A stretch of 64,000 nucleotides of DNA from Wukongibacter sp050859025 (GCF_050859025.1 NZ_CP138200.1:3224001-3288000), one strand, 5' to 3'; shown: positions 1 to 7,830, counted from the stretch's first letter. Notes: generated from the sequence alone by a model not told the origin. Translations and numbers: made by a program.

Positions 1-1
1 A

Positions 2-1228
2 AGCTCAAAAGTAGCTACTGAAGTGTCTACACAAGCCATAGATCAACGTTTAAACGATAAAGCTGTATGTTTTTTACAAGAGATATTTACAAGGCTGCTT
101 AACAGTGCTTCTTTATCTGATTCTAAGATTCCATCTGCATGGGATGAACACTTTGATAGAATTAGAATAGTTGATTCTACAGCATTTCAAGTTCCTAAAA
201 TATATAAAAATGAATATCAAGGATCTGGAGGAAGTTCGCAGCCTGCTGGTGTGAAAATACAACTTGAATACGAATTAAAATCAGGAAAATTTATACATGT
301 AGATGTAGGTCCTGGAAAAGGAAACGATAACACTTTCGGGAGTCAAATAAAGAATACCTTTAGACCAAAAGATCTTTCTTTAAGAGATTTAGGATATTTC
401 AGTTTTAAAGATTTTGAAGACTTAGAAAGTAGAGGAGCTTTTTATGTTTCAAGACTCAAGCCCAATATAGCTGTATATCTTGAAAATGAGGATGTAAAGT
501 ATCATAAAAACGGAAAACCTAAAAAATCTACAATGTATAAGAGAATTGACTTATCTGATATAGCAAGCAAGATGTCTGAAGGTGAAATTTTAGAAATAAA
601 AAATGCTTTGGTAGGAAGAGATACGAAGCGCAGAGAAAGGATGGTAATATATAAACTTACTAAGAATCAATTAAAAGAACGTCAATCTAAGATGGAGAAG
701 ACGGCAAAGAAAAAAGGTATTAAAAAGAGTGAAAACACTATTAAACTAATGGGTATAACCATTTATATTACAAATATAAAAAGCGATATATTACCAAATA
801 ATCAAATACATGAGATCTACTCATTAAGATGGCAGATTGAAATCATATTTAAGATTTGGAAATCCATATTTCACATTTCTAATGTAAAGCCTGCAAAAAT
901 TCAGCGTTTCAAATGCCAGCTTTATGGGAAACTTATTCTTTTAGTTCTAAGCTCTATATTAATGTTTAAGATACGGGCTGAACTTTTGGAAAAAGAAAGA
1001 ATAGAAGCAAGCGAAATCAAAAGTGCAGAAATCATGAACCAATATATTCAAAATATCTATCTTTGCTTTATAGATAGACCTTTAAACGTTCATGAGCTAT
1101 TAATGTCCATATTCAAATGCATACAGAAAAATGGGCGGAAATCACATCAAAAAGGTAAAAAAACCTTTTTTGACATTCTTGGAGTTTCCTACAACCATCA
1201 AGAAAGGATGTGTAAATCCGCTGCATAA
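2..1228 (+). CDS. IS4-family transposase (IS231 group), 5' end off the window
   Basis: DDE transposase that cuts and rejoins the ends of its insertion sequence. The frame is open to the first bases (codons before the GTG at 23 read SSKVATE), so the true start lies upstream; IS231 transposases are somewhat longer than the 400-odd residues visible. Counting from the GTG at 23, the first catalytic Asp is in VDSTAFQVP (about residue 51), the second probably in RDLGYF, and the IS4-family Y-x2-R-x3-E-x6-K signature is intact in YSLRWQIEIIFKIWK (about 266-280). No internal stop or frameshift is seen, so the visible part looks functional. Confidence 0.9.
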   Translation, partial: SSKVATEVSTQAIDQRLNDKAVCFLQEIFTRLLNSASLSDSKIPSAWDEHFDRIRIVDSTAFQVPKIYKNEYQGSGGSSQPAGVKIQLEYELKSGKFIHVDVGPGKGNDNTFGSQIKNTFRPKDLSLRDLGYFSFKDFEDLESRGAFYVSRLKPNIAVYLENEDVKYHKNGKPKKSTMYKRIDLSDIASKMSEGEILEIKNALVGRDTKRRERMVIYKLTKNQLKERQSKMEKTAKKKGIKKSENTIKLMGITIYITNIKSDILPNNQIHEIYSLRWQIEIIFKIWKSIFHISNVKPAKIQRFKCQLYGKLILLVLSSILMFKIRAELLEKERIEASEIKSAEIMNQYIQNIYLCFIDRPLNVHELLMSIFKCIQKNGRKSHQKGKKTFFDILGVSYNHQERMCKSAA

Positions 1229-1407
1229 AGCAATTTCATTATAATATAAATTAAAGCTTATGTCCTCAAAAAAATATGATTTTCATAAGTTGTTTTTATC
1301 ATGCGAAAAATCAGACACCTTTCTCTAAAAACTTAAATATCATGCTTAAGTGAGATGCTTTTTCTTCGAAATATTGATAATCTAAGCTTATCTCATAGAT
1401 TCATTTC

Positions 1408-1428
1408 CTTAGCTTGATGGCTATGTTG
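1408..1428. repeat. Probable right terminal inverted repeat of the IS231-like element
   Basis: Reading the minus strand, the sequence CATAGCCATCAAGCTAAG differs at only a few positions from the IS231 terminal repeat core (ATGCCCATCAACTTAAG, from memory). Its position downstream of the transposase stop fits a right end. The partner repeat is outside the window. Confidence 0.5.
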
Positions 1429-1497
1429 CCGTACCCCCTTTAGGCTTAAAATCTCTTTATCTAAACATACAAATTTTTTCATAAAAGATAAAAAAAA

Positions 1498-1520
1498 CAG
1501 ACTTAAAAATTTTAAATCTG
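1498..1520 (-). terminator. Intrinsic terminator after the secreted repeat protein gene
   Basis: On the minus strand a CAGATTTAAA / TTTAAGTCTG stem is followed by eight T residues. It lies about 200 bp past the stop of the gene at 1720, with a second hairpin at 1564-1614 between them. The 1431-1719 interval shows no gene. Confidence 0.65.
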
Positions 1521-1563
1521 CCTTTTCTTATTAATTAAGTTATTTTTTCTTTAACTTATATTT

Positions 1564-1614
1564 ATAAAGAGAATAAATCTCTATAAAAGATCTAGAGTTC
1601 TATTCTCTTCTTTA
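1564..1614. repeat. Long imperfect hairpin in the intergenic region
   Basis: ATAAAGAGAATA pairs with TATTCTCTTCTTTA and encloses a smaller inverted repeat around AGATCT. Neither strand has a clear T-run, so this is more likely a structured spacer or palindromic repeat than a terminator. Confidence 0.35.
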
Positions 1615-1719
1615 TCTAATACTTAAAGCTTCTTAGCTTTTGTCTTATATGTTTTTGTACTATTTAAGAAATACCCTATCTCCCCGCTGGAAAAACTAGC
1701 TAGGCAGATTAATTTAGAT

Positions 1720-2961
1720 TTATTCCTTATCCTTAATTACAATGCTATTAGTTTCTTCATCCCATATTACAGCTCCCCCTAACCCTTCTACAATTGCTCT
1801 TATAGGGCAGTAGGTTTTTTCATTTTTAATGATAGCTTTAGAATCAATAGCAACCTTTTTATCATTTACTATAATATAGCTCTCATTTGCTGGAATATAT
1901 ACAGTATTATTATTCTTAGTAACATAAACTAATTTCTTGTCATTATCCCACTGAACTTGTGCTCCAAAAGATTCTAACACCTTTCTTAATGGAACTAAGG
2001 TCCTATCATTTTCGTCAATGAATGGATACCCAGTTAAGTTATCAAACTCAACATTTACATTATTTATTTCAACATTTATATAAGAATTTAACTTTACATC
2101 TAGCTCTGTATCATCACCACTTACATTTAGACTCTTAATATATGCATAATATCCTTCTTTTTCAAACTTTATTCCATAGACTCCTTCAGTAACACCTTCA
2201 AATTTAAAATAGCCATTGTCATCAGTTTCATTTACCCAATTAGAAGATCCATCTAACCTTATCATAACATTATTAACAGGTATATCAGTTCTTTCATCTT
2301 TTACATAACCACTTATAATGCAGGGACCCATTTGAGACTTTATATCTAAGGATAGCTTTACATCTTCACTATCTATTTTTACTTTCTTCTCATAATTAGA
2401 ATATCCTTCCTTTTCTGTTTTTACTGTATGAGAACCCTGAGACAAATATTTAAATTCAAAATATCCCTTGCTATCTGTTTCTGTTTCCATACTTGACTTT
2501 GTAGAGTCATTTAATTTCACCTTAACATTTTCTATAGGTTCATCTAGCATCTTATCAGTTATATATCCACTTATAGTATAAAAACCCATAGATACATCTA
2601 GCTCAAGATCGTTACCATCTATTTTTATAGTTTTATCGTATTCTTTATATCCTTCTTTCTCTATCTTTAATATATAGGTATCTTCTAATACATTTTCAAA
2701 TTTGAAATATCCTTTACTATCAGTTTTGGTGTCAAGGAAAGATCTCGTAGATTTATTAAGCATTATTTTAGCATTCTCTATAGGATCATCAGTTACTTTG
2801 TCCTTTACATAACCACTTATAGTATGTGCTGAAGTATTGAAGCTTACTGTGTAACTAACCATCTCTTCTGAATATACCTTTATAGGTTGAAAAATTAGAA
2901 AGCTAGAAATTATTAACATAATCATTAAAGCTGTGGAAAAAAATTTTTTAAATTTAAGCAT
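1720..2961 (-). CDS. Secreted protein with three carboxypeptidase-regulatory-like repeats and a copper-amine-oxidase N-terminal-like domain
   Basis: Likely an exported, surface-associated protein of unknown job. Residues 1-31 form a signal peptide (charged start, hydrophobic core, VYS before the probable cut). Three related units of about 80 residues follow (roughly 46-125, 126-207, 213-290), each beginning ISGYVKDK or ISGYITDK, running through TDSKGYFKFE and ending in EKEGY..Y; this is the carboxypeptidase-regulatory/beta-sandwich pattern. The last 115 residues (TLVPLRKVLESFGAQVQWD ... YCPIRAIVEGLGGAVIWD) match the copper-amine-oxidase N-domain found on clostridial surface proteins; no catalytic domain is present. 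The start is supported by GGGAGG 7-8 nt upstream. It is followed by a terminator at 1498. Confidence 0.8.
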   Translation of the reverse strand: MLKFKKFFSTALMIMLIISSFLIFQPIKVYSEEMVSYTVSFNTSAHTISGYVKDKVTDDPIENAKIMLNKSTRSFLDTKTDSKGYFKFENVLEDTYILKIEKEGYKEYDKTIKIDGNDLELDVSMGFYTISGYITDKMLDEPIENVKVKLNDSTKSSMETETDSKGYFEFKYLSQGSHTVKTEKEGYSNYEKKVKIDSEDVKLSLDIKSQMGPCIISGYVKDERTDIPVNNVMIRLDGSSNWVNETDDNGYFKFEGVTEGVYGIKFEKEGYYAYIKSLNVSGDDTELDVKLNSYINVEINNVNVEFDNLTGYPFIDENDRTLVPLRKVLESFGAQVQWDNDKKLVYVTKNNNTVYIPANESYIIVNDKKVAIDSKAIIKNEKTYCPIRAIVEGLGGAVIWDEETNSIVIKDKE

Positions 2962-3096
2962 ATATAATCCCTCCCAAAATTTTCTATTTTAATTGTAATA
3001 TATATTAAATGCCATACTTCTTAATATTTCATGAATTCTTAGAATTATGCCACTTTAATTCCCATAGCTGGTTAATCATATATTTAAGCTTTGTAA

Positions 3097-3342
3097 TCAT
3101 TTATTAATACTTTTAACTATCCTTTCTAATTCATCTATTCTATCTATAAAACGCTTCTGTTCTTCCTTGAACTCGTTGATAAAACTATCAATAACATAAG
3201 CAATATAAATCAATATTACTCCACTAACAAAAAACGCATAGGTCTTTGCTGGCTTTTCCAAAACCTGCTGAAACCATCCATATATACAAAATACAATACC
3301 TATAAAAAACATAATTACACATGTTGATTTTACCTTTCTCAT
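3097..3342 (-). CDS. Small two-helix membrane protein, unknown function
   Basis: An 81-residue protein with two hydrophobic segments (about 9-25 and 34-53) and a charged, coiled-coil-like tail (NEFKEEQKRFIDRIDELERIV) that would lie in the cytoplasm. The start has a GCGAGGAA ribosome site at good spacing. I recognise no family. It sits between the secreted repeat protein and the RDD protein, all on the same strand, but gaps of about 135 bp argue against tight coupling. Confidence 0.6.
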   Translation of the reverse strand: MRKVKSTCVIMFFIGIVFCIYGWFQQVLEKPAKTYAFFVSGVILIYIAYVIDSFINEFKEEQKRFIDRIDELERIVKSINK

Positions 3343-3477
3343 GATTTTTCCTCGCTTTTTTATTTATGTCTTTAAGTCAAAATACTTTACATAATGTATA
3401 TATGGTAAATCATTTTAGTTTCATCATAAATTTTCTTGCTTCACCTCTAAGCATATACAAATCTTTATGTGGACTAA

Positions 3478-4023
3478 TCAATATATATCGTCCTTACTTT
3501 TACTACCTTGTCTCCTAAGTAAAGATTCATTTGTTACAACATATGATCCGGCCAAATAATCGTGTAATGCTCTTTTCTTATCATTAAAGGCAATAAATGA
3601 AACATCAAATATTATAATTAGATCCAATAAGAGGCTTAAACCTATACCCATATCATTTCCAACTGAATGTTTGGCACTGGCTGATACAACAGTATAAAAA
3701 AGGCTCGGTAACAACCTTAAAAATGCCTTATCTACAGTAATATAGCAACCTCTGTCATTAATAATTCTTATCTTAGTTGCTAATTTTCCAGGGGTTCCAC
3801 CATATCTTACGTTGAAAAAAATCTTATAGATTACTAAAAGAATATTTATTATAATTCGGAAAAATATACTATATTCTTTTGATTGAATTATTATATCTTT
3901 AAACATAAATACAATGATTAATACTATGGGCACTATTATAAGAATATCAACTATTGCTGCCCCTATCCTAGTACCAAACCCTACATAATCAAATTCAAAT
4001 TCTTGACGATCTGTGTTCTCCAT
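3478..4023 (-). CDS. RDD family membrane protein
   Basis: Integral membrane protein of the RDD family, whose role is mostly undefined (some members are linked to ion transport). The family pattern is visible: F.TRIGAAIVDILI near residue 16 with the R and D, a second helix ending before YGGTPGKLATKIRIIN (about 73-88, the conserved GTPGK turn), and a later AFNDKKRALHDYLAGSYVV segment, where the third conserved Asp sits in the HDYLAGT-like motif. GGGAGGT precedes the ATG. About 180 residues is usual for a single-domain RDD protein. Confidence 0.85.
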   Translation of the reverse strand: MENTDRQEFEFDYVGFGTRIGAAIVDILIIVPIVLIIVFMFKDIIIQSKEYSIFFRIIINILLVIYKIFFNVRYGGTPGKLATKIRIINDRGCYITVDKAFLRLLPSLFYTVVSASAKHSVGNDMGIGLSLLLDLIIIFDVSFIAFNDKKRALHDYLAGSYVVTNESLLRRQGSKSKDDIY

Positions 4024-4183
4024 AATGACCTCCCAGTATATACATCTAAAATCTTTAGATTTTGTTTACCATACTTTATATAATAATACAAAATATAGCA
4101 CATATTTAATAATTCTCTATGACTTAAATATATCCTTTTGTAAAATAAAATTTTGTCCCAATTTCTTTTTTTATAAACTAAAA

Positions 4184-4225
4184 TAAACCACAAACTCACT
4201 TATAATTTAGTAGGCTTGCGGTTTA
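4184..4225 (-). terminator. Possible terminator in the 4024-4450 gap
   Basis: TAAACCACAA at 4184-4193 pairs with TTGCGGTTTA at 4216-4225; the single mismatch becomes a G-U pair on the minus-strand RNA, and T-rich sequence follows there. It could end transcripts from the broken dehydrogenase gene upstream. The rest of 4024-4450 holds no gene I can support. Confidence 0.35.
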
Positions 4226-4450
4226 TATATTAAATCAATCCTTATAATTTTTGATTTTGAACCAATCAGACTCCATATTCTCACTCATTCTATTATTGAA
4301 TGACTCCCCTCACTATAATCATTTTTAAAGCTATAAATTATAGTCCTCTCCCAGCATTGAGTTTTTGTTTAGGTTAGCAAAGATTTTAAGCAAAATGTTA
4401 ATAAAGAATAATAAGAATTTTACGAACTAAGTTATAGATAAAATTACTGA

Positions 4451-4778
4451 TTATATTACAAGCCCTCCATTAGGACTAATTACTTGACCAGTTATAAAAT
4501 CTGAGTAAGGAGATGCTAAGAAAAGTGCACATCCTGCAATATCATTAGGATTTCCTAATCTCATTAATGGTGTGCTTTCACGAAGTACACTTAAATCATC
4601 ATCACTATATTCAGAAAGCATATCTGTTTGAATAACACCTGGCGCAATGCAATTCACCTTTTTTAGAATTATTAAAATTAATTAATACATTATATCCTTT
4701 ATGTGCAAATAATTCTGCTATTGATTGCCCAATCCCTTTCGAAGCACCAGTTATTATTACAGTTTTTAAATACGACAT
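4451..4778 (-). pseudogene. Short-chain dehydrogenase/reductase (FabG-like) with internal deletion
   Basis: Two ends of one reductase gene are joined with the middle missing. From the ATG at 4778, preceded by AAAGGAGA, the frame reads MSYLKTVIITGASKGIGQS, carrying the TGxxxGIG cofactor-binding motif, and continues to about residue 39 (INFNNSKK). Within a few bases the sequence jumps, one frame over, to VNCIAPGVIQTDML and runs normally to the C-terminus (GQVISPNGGLVI). Intact relatives have about 240 residues, so roughly 135-140 codons are lost, including the catalytic Ser-Tyr-Lys. The product cannot be an active enzyme. The 68-codon 3' part looks like an ORF from a GTG at 4657, but that is a relic. 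Confidence 0.85.
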
Positions 4779-4835
4779 TTATGATAAATCTCCTTTGTAA
4801 ATATAATTTTAGTATATTATGCGCTAAATATTAAC

Positions 4836-4857
4836 ACGTGATTTTCTACAATCACGT
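4836..4857. promoter_or_regulatory. 8-bp perfect inverted repeat upstream of the broken dehydrogenase
   Basis: ACGTGATT and AATCACGT are separated by six bases, 58 bp upstream of the dehydrogenase start. The symmetry and position fit a repressor operator, but no regulator gene is nearby. The rest of 4780-5089 shows no supportable gene. Confidence 0.35.
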
Positions 4858-5089
4858 ATTAGCTTATACTTAAAGTATACCACTATGTACTACATATTGT
4901 TATTATCTAGGATGAAGCATTAGCTGTTGGTTTAAAATATTTCTACGAAATATCAATGGCTTTAGCAAATAATTTGATCAATCTATATCTCAATGCTACA
5001 TTAGCTACAAGTAAACATATTACATAGAATAGAAAGTAGCCCTAATACATATAATCTTCTAAGAAGTATAAATATAATAATAACAAAAA

Positions 5090-5113
5090 AGGAATGGTTT
5101 AAAACCATTCCCT
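5090..5113 (-). terminator. purB terminator, distal copy (left flank of inserted element A)
   Basis: A 10-bp palindromic stem (5091-5111) followed on the minus strand by six T residues (5085-5090), a complete intrinsic terminator. The same 24 bases recur at 5265-5288, on the other side of the 151-bp element. Only this copy keeps the T-run, so it was the original terminator's distal end before the duplication. Confidence 0.8.
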
Positions 5114-5264
5114 CAGGCTGATGACAAACCTGAATTTCTTCGTTGTCGCTTCAATCAAGAACCCTTACGTATGTCTATATACGCTGCGGTCTCTTGATTT
5201 CAGCACGCCTTGAACTTCAGATTTCTCAACAGCCTATCATCTTGTTGACTTTGTCAACAAGATG
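5114..5264 (-). repeat. 151-bp structured terminator-associated element, copy A
   Basis: This sequence is about 92% identical to 14258-14408. Read on the minus strand it folds into a 12-bp hairpin (CATCTTGTTGAC / GTCAACAAGATG) and then a rod: AGGCTG/CAGCCT, AAATCTGAA/TTCAGGTTT, AATCAAGA-ACC/GGT-TCTTGATT, and GCGTAT/ATACGT closing a six-base loop. It has no ORF of useful size. It is bracketed by two identical copies of the purB terminator stem-loop. It may be a small mobile element, a structured RNA, or both; I do not know a name for it. Confidence 0.8.
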
Positions 5265-5288
5265 AGGAATGGTTTAAAACCATTCCCT
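5265..5288 (-). terminator. purB terminator stem-loop, proximal copy (right flank of element A)
   Basis: Identical to 5090-5113. It lies 7 bp past the purB stop but is followed on the minus strand by element A rather than a T-run, so this copy alone should terminate poorly. Confidence 0.7.
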
Positions 5289-5294
5289 TTTAAT

Positions 5295-6725
5295 CTATAC
5301 TTTTAGCTCAACATCTACCCCTAAAATATCCTTATTAGCATCTAGTACAGGCTTTATATTTTCTTCAATAAACTCTTCTACTTGCTCTGAAGATCTACCT
5401 ACAAACAGCTGGGGATCTAATAGATCATTTATTTCATCCATTGATAGATTGAAGGCATCATCCTTAGCTATCCTTGTCAATAGATCGTTTTCTCTACCTT
5501 CTTCTTTTACAACTCTACCTGCATCCATAGAGTGTAACCTTATCTTCTCATGAAGCTCCTGTCTGTCGCCACCCTTTTTAACTGCTTCCATCATGATGTT
5601 CTCTGTTGCCATAAAGGGCAGCTCTTCTCTAATGCGTTTTTCGATTACCTTTGGATAAACTACTAGATTTGAACTTATATTTATGGCAATTTCTATTATC
5701 GAATCTATACATAAGAAGCACTCTGGTATTGAGATTCTTCTATTAGCTGAATCATCTAAAGTTCTTTCAAACCATTGTGTCGCAGCTGTATTTGCAGGGT
5801 TTTGCGCACTGGCTATTACATATCTAGCTAGCGAAGCTATTCTTTCACTTCTCATTGGATTTCTTTTATATGCCATTGCTGAGGAACCTATTTGATTCTT
5901 ACCAAATGGCTCTTCTACTTCTTTAAGATGCTGTAGTAAACGTATATCATTGGTCATCTTATGAAGGCTCTGCGCGATTCCACTTAATGTTGATAATACT
6001 TTGTAGTCAAATTTCCTTGCATAGGTCTGCCCAGTAACAGGAAATGTTTTGTTAAAACCTAAGTTTTTCGCAACCAATTGGTCTAGTTTCTTAACTTTTT
6101 CGTGGTCCCCATCAAAAAGTTTTAAATAACTTGCTTGAGTCCCTGTTGTTCCCTTAACACCCCTTAGCATCATTTGAGAAATAAGGGCTTCTATGTCGTC
6201 TAAATCTAACAATAGGTCCATTAGCCATAGTGTAGCCCTTTTCCCTACCGTTGTAAGCTGAGCAGGCTGAAAATGGGTGAAACCTAATGTTGGCATACTT
6301 TTATATTCATAGGCAAATTTAGAAAGTCTATCTATACAATTTATTAATTTTTTACGAACTATTTCTAAGGCATCCTGCATTACAATTAGATCAGTATTAT
6401 CTCCAACAAAGGCACTTGTAGCTCCTAAATGGATAATAGGTCTTGCTTTGGGGCATTGTTCGCCAAATGCATGAACATGGGACATAACATCATGTCTTGT
6501 TTTCTTCTCCATTTCCCTTGCTACATCATAATTGATATCATCTTTGAATTTTTTCATTTCTTCTATTTGTTCGTCAGTTATTGGAAGGCCTAACTCTTTT
6601 TCAGCCTCTGCTAAAGCTATCCATAGCTTTCTCCATGTCCTAAACTTAGTATCTGGAGAAAATGTCTTAAGCATTTCTTCACTAGCATATCTAGTAATTA
6701 AGGGGTTTTGGTATAGAGATGTCAC
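5295..6725 (-). CDS. purB: Adenylosuccinate lyase
   Basis: Catalyses two fumarate-releasing steps of purine synthesis: SAICAR to AICAR, and adenylosuccinate to AMP. The fumarase/aspartase-superfamily signature GSSAMAYKRNPMRSE lies near residue 277, with further conserved blocks at RHDVMSHVHAFGEQCP and GATSAFVGDNTD. I place the start at the GTG at 6725 (MTSLYQNPLI...) because AAGGAGTG stands five bases before it and this gives 476 residues, the usual length; the longer frame from 6794 lacks a ribosome site. The gene stands alone, away from other pur genes, and ends at a terminator duplicated by an inserted element. Confidence 0.93.
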   Translation of the reverse strand: MTSLYQNPLITRYASEEMLKTFSPDTKFRTWRKLWIALAEAEKELGLPITDEQIEEMKKFKDDINYDVAREMEKKTRHDVMSHVHAFGEQCPKARPIIHLGATSAFVGDNTDLIVMQDALEIVRKKLINCIDRLSKFAYEYKSMPTLGFTHFQPAQLTTVGKRATLWLMDLLLDLDDIEALISQMMLRGVKGTTGTQASYLKLFDGDHEKVKKLDQLVAKNLGFNKTFPVTGQTYARKFDYKVLSTLSGIAQSLHKMTNDIRLLQHLKEVEEPFGKNQIGSSAMAYKRNPMRSERIASLARYVIASAQNPANTAATQWFERTLDDSANRRISIPECFLCIDSIIEIAINISSNLVVYPKVIEKRIREELPFMATENIMMEAVKKGGDRQELHEKIRLHSMDAGRVVKEEGRENDLLTRIAKDDAFNLSMDEINDLLDPQLFVGRSSEQVEEFIEENIKPVLDANKDILGVDVELKV

Positions 6726-6835
6726 TAGATCACTCCTTACATTTATTATAAATTTTTGATTAATGTTCGTGTATGTACATATAGTATTATACATTATATA
6801 GCTTAAAATGACAAATATATTATAAGTTTGAAAAG

Positions 6836-6875
6836 AAAATAATAGAGATATGAATATTCATATCTCTATTATTTT
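6836..6875. terminator. 40-bp perfect palindrome, probable bidirectional terminator
   Basis: AAAATAATAGAGATATGAAT is followed directly by its exact complement, leaving no loop on paper, with A and T runs at the ends. It follows the stop of a gene remnant at 6898-6990 on the minus strand, which explains a terminator here, since neither purB nor the ABC genes read into it. Confidence 0.65.
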
Positions 6876-6897
6876 AGCTTTTAATAATTTTATTATT

Positions 6898-6990
6898 CTA
6901 TTTTCCACTTTTATAATCACTTGGATTTAATGTCTTCATTATACCATCTGCAATTGTATTAAACATGAATGCAGATTGTGCTTTAAGTCA
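6898..6990 (-). pseudogene. 3' remnant of an unidentified gene
   Basis: The minus strand reads KAQSAFMFNTIADGIMKTLN and then PSDYKSGK before a TAG at 6898, about 30 codons in all, cut off upstream by a stop. Composition looks protein-coding and a strong palindromic terminator follows 22 bp later, as expected for the tail of a real gene. The ABC exporter module begins just beyond the break, so its arrival may have removed the rest. I cannot name the parent protein. Confidence 0.4.
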
Positions 6991-7077
6991 GTTAAAATAC
7001 CTGCAAGAAAAATTTAATATAAACCCTCCAGTTTAACACCAGACTTTATTATGGTGTTAAACTCTTTTATATATTAA
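6964..7077 (+). CDS. Possible 37-codon upstream ORF in the ABC exporter leader
   Basis: An ATG at 6964 opens a frame of 37 codons (MNADCALSQLKYLQEKFNIK...) that crosses the whole leader hairpin and stops at 7077, seven bases before the exporter's ribosome site. No ribosome site is seen before the ATG, and the 5' part overlaps the opposite-strand remnant. It could be a leader peptide, a fragment of a lost regulator, or chance. Confidence 0.25.
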
Positions 7078-7092
7078 AGAATAGGAGGGTTT
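7021..7092 (+). promoter_or_regulatory. Leader able to mask the ABC exporter ribosome-binding site
   Basis: AAACCCTCC at 7021-7029 is exactly complementary to GGAGGGTTT at 7084-7092, which contains the Shine-Dalgarno sequence of the ABC ATPase gene. Between them GTTTAACACCA (7031-7041) pairs perfectly with TGGTGTTAAAC (7052-7062). Folded together, the stems would hide the ribosome site; the inner stem followed by TCTTTTATAT could also act as a weak terminator. This suggests switchable expression, as in several resistance exporters, but no inducer is evident. Confidence 0.5.
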
Positions 7093-7098
7093 TTATAC

Positions 7099-7830
7099 AT
7101 GGAAACAGTTAAAATTCATGCCTTATGCAAAGCATACGGAAATATCCAGGCTGTAAATAACGTTAGCATATCAGTTAAAAGCGGAGAAGTGTTCGGATTA
7201 CTTGGTGCTAATGGAGCTGGGAAAAGTACCACCATTGAATGTGTTTTAGGTACAAAGGAATTTGATAGCGGCTCAATTTCTATTTTAGGAATGCATCCAC
7301 AAAAACAAAGAAAGAAATTATATCAGAAGGTTGGAGTCCAATTTCAAGAATCAAGCTATCAAGATAAACTAACAGTAGCAGAGCTTTGTAAAGTAACACA
7401 AGCCCTTTACAAACAGCCAACAGATTATGCAGAATTGTTAGAACAGTTTGATCTTTCGGATAAATGTAAAAGTCAAGTGAATGAGCTTTCAGGAGGACAA
7501 AAGCAGCGCTTATTTATTATACTTGCCTTAATTCCTAACCCAGAAGTTGTATTTTTGGATGAACTAACAACAGGACTTGATGCTAGAGCAAGGAGAAAGG
7601 TATGGAAAGGACTTTTGGATTTAAAAAAGAAAGGACTTACTATCTTTTTAACTTCTCATTTTATGGATGAGGTACAAGCATTGTGTGATAGAATTTGTAT
7701 TCTTAAAAAAGGAAAAAGTATTTTCTATGGAACGGTGCAGGAAGCAATTGCAAGAAGCCCACATGAAGAATTTGAAGAAGCTTATTTATGGTATACAGAT
7801 GAGGAGGAAGAAGATCATGAGAGCATTTAG
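7099..7830 (+). CDS. ABC transporter ATP-binding protein (DRA/CcmA-type drug exporter)
   Basis: Cytoplasmic ATPase subunit of an ABC-2 exporter. Walker A is GANGAGKST (residues 36-44), the signature LSGGQ at 130-134, Walker B VVFLDE at about 150-155, and the H-loop is in LTSHFMDE. Length (243) suits this subfamily, which often exports antibiotics, antimicrobial peptides or lipids; the substrate here is unknown. GGAGGG at 7084 gives a good start. The gene overlaps the permease gene by 14 bases, so the two are coupled. It is one of few plus-strand genes in the window and sits beside gene remnants, which fits recent acquisition. Confidence 0.9.
   Translation: METVKIHALCKAYGNIQAVNNVSISVKSGEVFGLLGANGAGKSTTIECVLGTKEFDSGSISILGMHPQKQRKKLYQKVGVQFQESSYQDKLTVAELCKVTQALYKQPTDYAELLEQFDLSDKCKSQVNELSGGQKQRLFIILALIPNPEVVFLDELTTGLDARARRKVWKGLLDLKKKGLTIFLTSHFMDEVQALCDRICILKKGKSIFYGTVQEAIARSPHEEFEEAYLWYTDEEEEDHESI

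Larger units (their letters stand above)
1..1430 (+). mobile_element. IS4-family (IS231-like) insertion sequence, left end outside the window
   Basis: The segment holds a transposase gene running off the left edge and, about 180 bp after its stop, a sequence at 1408-1428 whose reverse complement (CATAGCCATCAAGCTAAG in part) closely resembles the terminal inverted repeat of IS231 elements as I remember it. I take this as the right end. The left inverted repeat and target duplication cannot be seen, so the right boundary is an inference. Confidence 0.65.

Noticed and set aside
3981..4199. 72-codon minus-strand frame overlapping the RDD gene start
   Set aside because: It runs through the RDD ribosome site in another frame and has no ribosome site or family pattern of its own.
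4911..5025. Plus-strand open stretch reading DEALAVGLKYFYEISMALAN
   Set aside because: It looks faintly coding, but it lacks a start codon, ribosome site and any recognisable family, and is too short to call a remnant.
5090..5288. Possibility that the 151-bp element is a CRISPR unit or integron attC site
   Set aside because: There are only two flanking repeats at each locus, repeats differ between loci, and no cas or integrase gene or attC core triplets are seen.
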